From contig NC_044019.1 in assembly GCF_900496995.4 (NCBI RefSeq), positions 4,003,501 through 4,067,500 of the forward strand: a stretch of DNA of 64,000 nt, written 5' to 3'. Positions 61,901-64,000 of the stretch are shown here, in pieces (the stretch's first letter is position 1; every line of letters starts with the position of its first letter). A model generated the notes under the pieces. It did not search any database. It was not told the origin of the DNA and saw only the letters and a program-made list of their open reading frames with translations. This DNA is from Aquila chrysaetos chrysaetos (lineage: Eukaryota; Chordata; Aves; Accipitriformes; Accipitridae). A program made the translations under genes and the position numbers.

Positions 61901-63977
61901 AACAAATGGAACAGCAGAGTCTGGCTGGAAGTGAAATTCTTCATATCTTATCTGTCAGTAAGATAAGTGGAAGAACTAAGTCTAGAGATTAGATGTTTTT
62001 CGCTTACAGCTTCAAGGTCAGTCTCCTAAACGAGGAGTTTCCAAAGGCCGTTTGTTGCTCACAGAAGATGTCTTAATTGTGGCCATCCTCAACAGAGGCA
62101 GATGGTTATTGAGGCTTTACCTCCAGGGTCACTTCTGGCTGTACCAGGTGTGGGTGATGGCATTTTGGCTCACAGCCTTGGTCCCTCCCAGCAATGCAGT
62201 AGCCCCAAAGCTGTATGTTCCAACGGCTTCTCCAGCTCTTGTTTCTCAGCCTGTGCTGCAGTGAGAAGGTATCGCAAGGCCTGTTGCAGAGGTGGTATTT
62301 TGGAGAACCATTGTTTTGTCTCAGTTTTAAAGAGTGGTGGAAGAGGGATCTGCTATTAATTTCTGAGTGCAAAAGGATGGGGCTAAGGATCAGTTTCTCC
62401 TTTCGCTGTTCTGGCCGAATGTTGTTAACACACCTCCCAGTTTAATGTCTTGCATATTACAGGGCCCTTTAGGAACAAAACTTGGGAATTTCTGCTGTAT
62501 TTGGCTGTTATCTCCTTAAAAGATGTATAATTCCTAGTCTGGTGCTTGTCTAAAGGCTGTCTTTGCTATGCATAGTGCAATTGCGTTGTCGTAATCCTTT
62601 AATCTATGCTACAGTTAATTGCTGTCTGTAATGAACTGTAATTTTATCTTGATAAAGACATGCCTATATTTTTGAACTGTAGCTTTATTGTAGTACAGCA
62701 AAAAATGTTTTGTATATAATTTTCTATGAAAAGTTGTAATTCAGACGTATTCACAGCTAGATAATTTATTACAATTTATTCATTTACTATTATGGGTTAC
62801 ATTTTGATTAATAATGTTGCTTTTTTTTCTTAGTATTGGCTATCCTGTTGTGACTTTGGGCTTTGGCTTTAAAAGTTACGTCAGCTACAAAATGCGTTTA
62901 AGAAAACAAAAAGAAGTGCAGAAAGAGAATGAGTTCTACATGCAGCTTCTCCAGCAAGCTCTGCCCCCCGAACAGCAGATGTTACAAAGGCAAGAGAGGG
63001 AGGCAGAGGAAGGCAAGTTGTATTTCTTACTTAATGTGTTTGCTATTATTAAAAAAAAAAAAAAGCCTAAAAGCCTGCTAAGGAAGAGCTTCTTTAGTCC
63101 ATGTTGTTTTGATCAAAGTATAGTGAACTTGGAAAGAGAGGAGCAGAAATAAAATGATCTTGGCAGTGGTTAGTATGACAGTAGAAATAAAATGCGTCCG
63201 CTGTTTAGTTCTTTATTAGCAACTGCATCAATCTAGTCAGTCAGTGCTCTATGAAGCACTAGTATTTATTATTAAATCCCTTGGTTACTGTTTCCTGCCT
63301 GTAATGAGAAAAAGTCTTAAAATATCATGTGACTTCTGATTTTCTTTTCTAAATAGACTCTAATAATGATTGTTTTCTGCAGAAATAATTGATGTGTACT
63401 TAATGATTTTTTTCTTTGTATGTCACAGTATTGATTGATTTAATGAACTAAGTATTTTTTTTTATTTTGGTATTGCAGCAGCCAAAGGATTATCTGACAT
63501 GGATTCCTCAATACTTTTGCAGCACAATGGAGGCATTCCAGCTAATAAAAAATTATCTGCAACATTGCCAGAGCTAGAATATAGAGAAAAAGGGAAAGAA
63601 AAGGACAAGGATGCTAAGAAACACAACCTTGGAATAAACAACAATATTTTGCAACCTGTAGACTCTAAAATACAAGAAATTGAATATATGGAAAACCATA
63701 TCAATAGTAAAAGATTAAATAATGATCTTGTAGGAAGTACAGAAAACCTCTTAAAAGAGGACTCATGCACTGCCTCGTCCAAAAATTACAAAAATGTCAG
63801 CGGAGTTGTGAACTCCTCGCCTCGCAGTCACAGTGCAACTAATGGGAGCATCCCTTCCTCATCTACTAAAAACGAGAAAAAACAGAAATGTGCTAGCAAG
63901 AGCCCAAGCACACATAAGGACTTAATGGAAAATTGTATTCCTAATAACCAGCTAAGCAAACCAGATGCACTGGTAAG
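48060..63977 (+). CDS. MACO1: MACO1 (macoilin, TMEM57), 5' part, cut by window edge
   Basis: Six coding exons: 48060-48139, 57364-57505, 58199-58325, 60480-60603, 62834-63012 and 63479-63977. They give the first 383 complete codons of macoilin (human 664); the rest, including most of the coiled coil, lies beyond the right edge. Macoilin is a conserved ER/nuclear-envelope membrane protein best studied in neurons. The start MKRRSADCSKLRRPLKRNR matches human but for one residue. The N-terminal membrane part follows: TFLYLKFLVVWALVLLADF, a segment around WPFWLFIRSVY, two in exon 3, VCLPTVSLWILFVYIEAA and GYPVVTLGFGF. Next comes a basic, Gln/Glu-rich helix (KQKEVQKENEFYMQLLQQ) and a Ser/Asn/Lys-rich linker ending PDALVR. 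Intron 1 is 9.2 kb. Intron 5 has a GC donor (63,013-63,014). The exon 6 donor GTAAGT is visible at 63,978. Confidence 0.97.
51736..51766. repeat. (TA)n microsatellite
   Basis: Thirty-one bases of uninterrupted TA repeat in MACO1 intron 1; likely length-polymorphic. Confidence 0.92.
53238..53253. repeat. G16 homopolymer
   Basis: Sixteen consecutive G in MACO1 intron 1, followed by a purine-rich G/A stretch to about 53,310. Confidence 0.85.
57332..57358 (+). repeat. MACO1: T27 tract forming the MACO1 exon 2 acceptor
   Basis: Twenty-seven consecutive T are followed directly by ACCAG and the exon (57,364). The homopolymer is the entire polypyrimidine tract of this splice acceptor; a candidate branch region would be in GACCTGAAATTAT just before it. 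Confidence 0.9.
58862..58904. repeat. C16-T27 compound homopolymer
   Basis: Sixteen C run directly into twenty-seven T in MACO1 intron 3, after a C-rich lead-in. It is a pure pyrimidine strand of more than 40 bases, able to form triplex-type structures and unstable in copying. A further T25 tract lies at 59,061-59,085. Confidence 0.9.
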
Positions 63978-64000
63978 GTAAGTTTGATCTGAGCATTGTG

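Noticed and set aside
62052-62264. 70-codon open frame in a GC-richer patch of MACO1 intron 4
   Set aside because: Possibly an old repeat fragment, but I could not match it to a known element and the protein has no domain.
63013-63152. GT donor further downstream for MACO1 exon 5, to avoid a GC donor
   Set aside because: The GT at 63,020 leaves the wrong phase for exon 6 and would add residues absent from the conserved EEAAKGL junction; the GC donor with AG|GCAAGT context fits exactly.

Overview
The window is vertebrate nuclear DNA, almost certainly from a bird, and probably a neoavian. It holds five host genes with short introns and ordinary GT-AG splice sites, very GC- and CpG-rich promoters, and a solo retroviral LTR of a type common in bird genomes. 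The gene set SYF2, RSRP1, TMEM50A, RHCE-like and MACO1 is the block found at human 1p36.11, which is recalled as chicken chromosome 23, a microchromosome. Every gene was read exon by exon from splice junctions and reading phase.

Layout. Positions 1 to about 19,300 are intergenic: GC-rich DNA with no credible coding exon, broken by AT-rich islands that look like conserved non-coding elements, one orphan CpG-rich patch (8,150-8,470) and a 21-bp minisatellite (15,783-16,034). SYF2 (+) runs 19,698-22,022. RSRP1 (-) runs 27,191-23,587 in coding sequence, with non-coding first exons up to about 28,900. SYF2 and RSRP1 meet tail to tail. RSRP1 and TMEM50A (+, 29,741-32,816) start head to head from one CpG-rich promoter with NRF1-type palindromes. 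TMEM50A meets the RH blood-group gene (-, 44,376-35,166) tail to tail. The RH gene and MACO1 (+, from 48,060) diverge from a 3.7-kb spacer. Its MACO1 side carries ten ATTGG (inverted CCAAT) boxes, all on the same strand. MACO1 is cut by the right edge after its sixth coding exon.

Roles. SYF2 is a spliceosome component and RSRP1 an RS-rich nuclear protein. TMEM50A is a small four-pass membrane protein. The RH gene encodes a 408-residue multi-pass Rh protein of the red-cell Rh complex. MACO1 encodes macoilin, an ER membrane and coiled-coil protein. Nothing suggests they act in one pathway; the linkage is ancient synteny.

Most interesting points: (1) the Rh protein keeps the first histidine of the ammonium-channel twin-His pair but has Phe at the second, so it looks intermediate between RhAG-type channels and human RhD/RhCE; (2) SYF2 faces the opposite way relative to its neighbours compared with human as recalled; (3) MACO1 has a GC-AG intron and a 27-T acceptor tract; (4) RSRP1 shows several layers of possible RNA-level control, namely a 53-codon three-exon uORF, a candidate poison exon and a U16 tract at a donor; (5) the NF-Y box array stands upstream of MACO1. 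I found no wholly new gene system.
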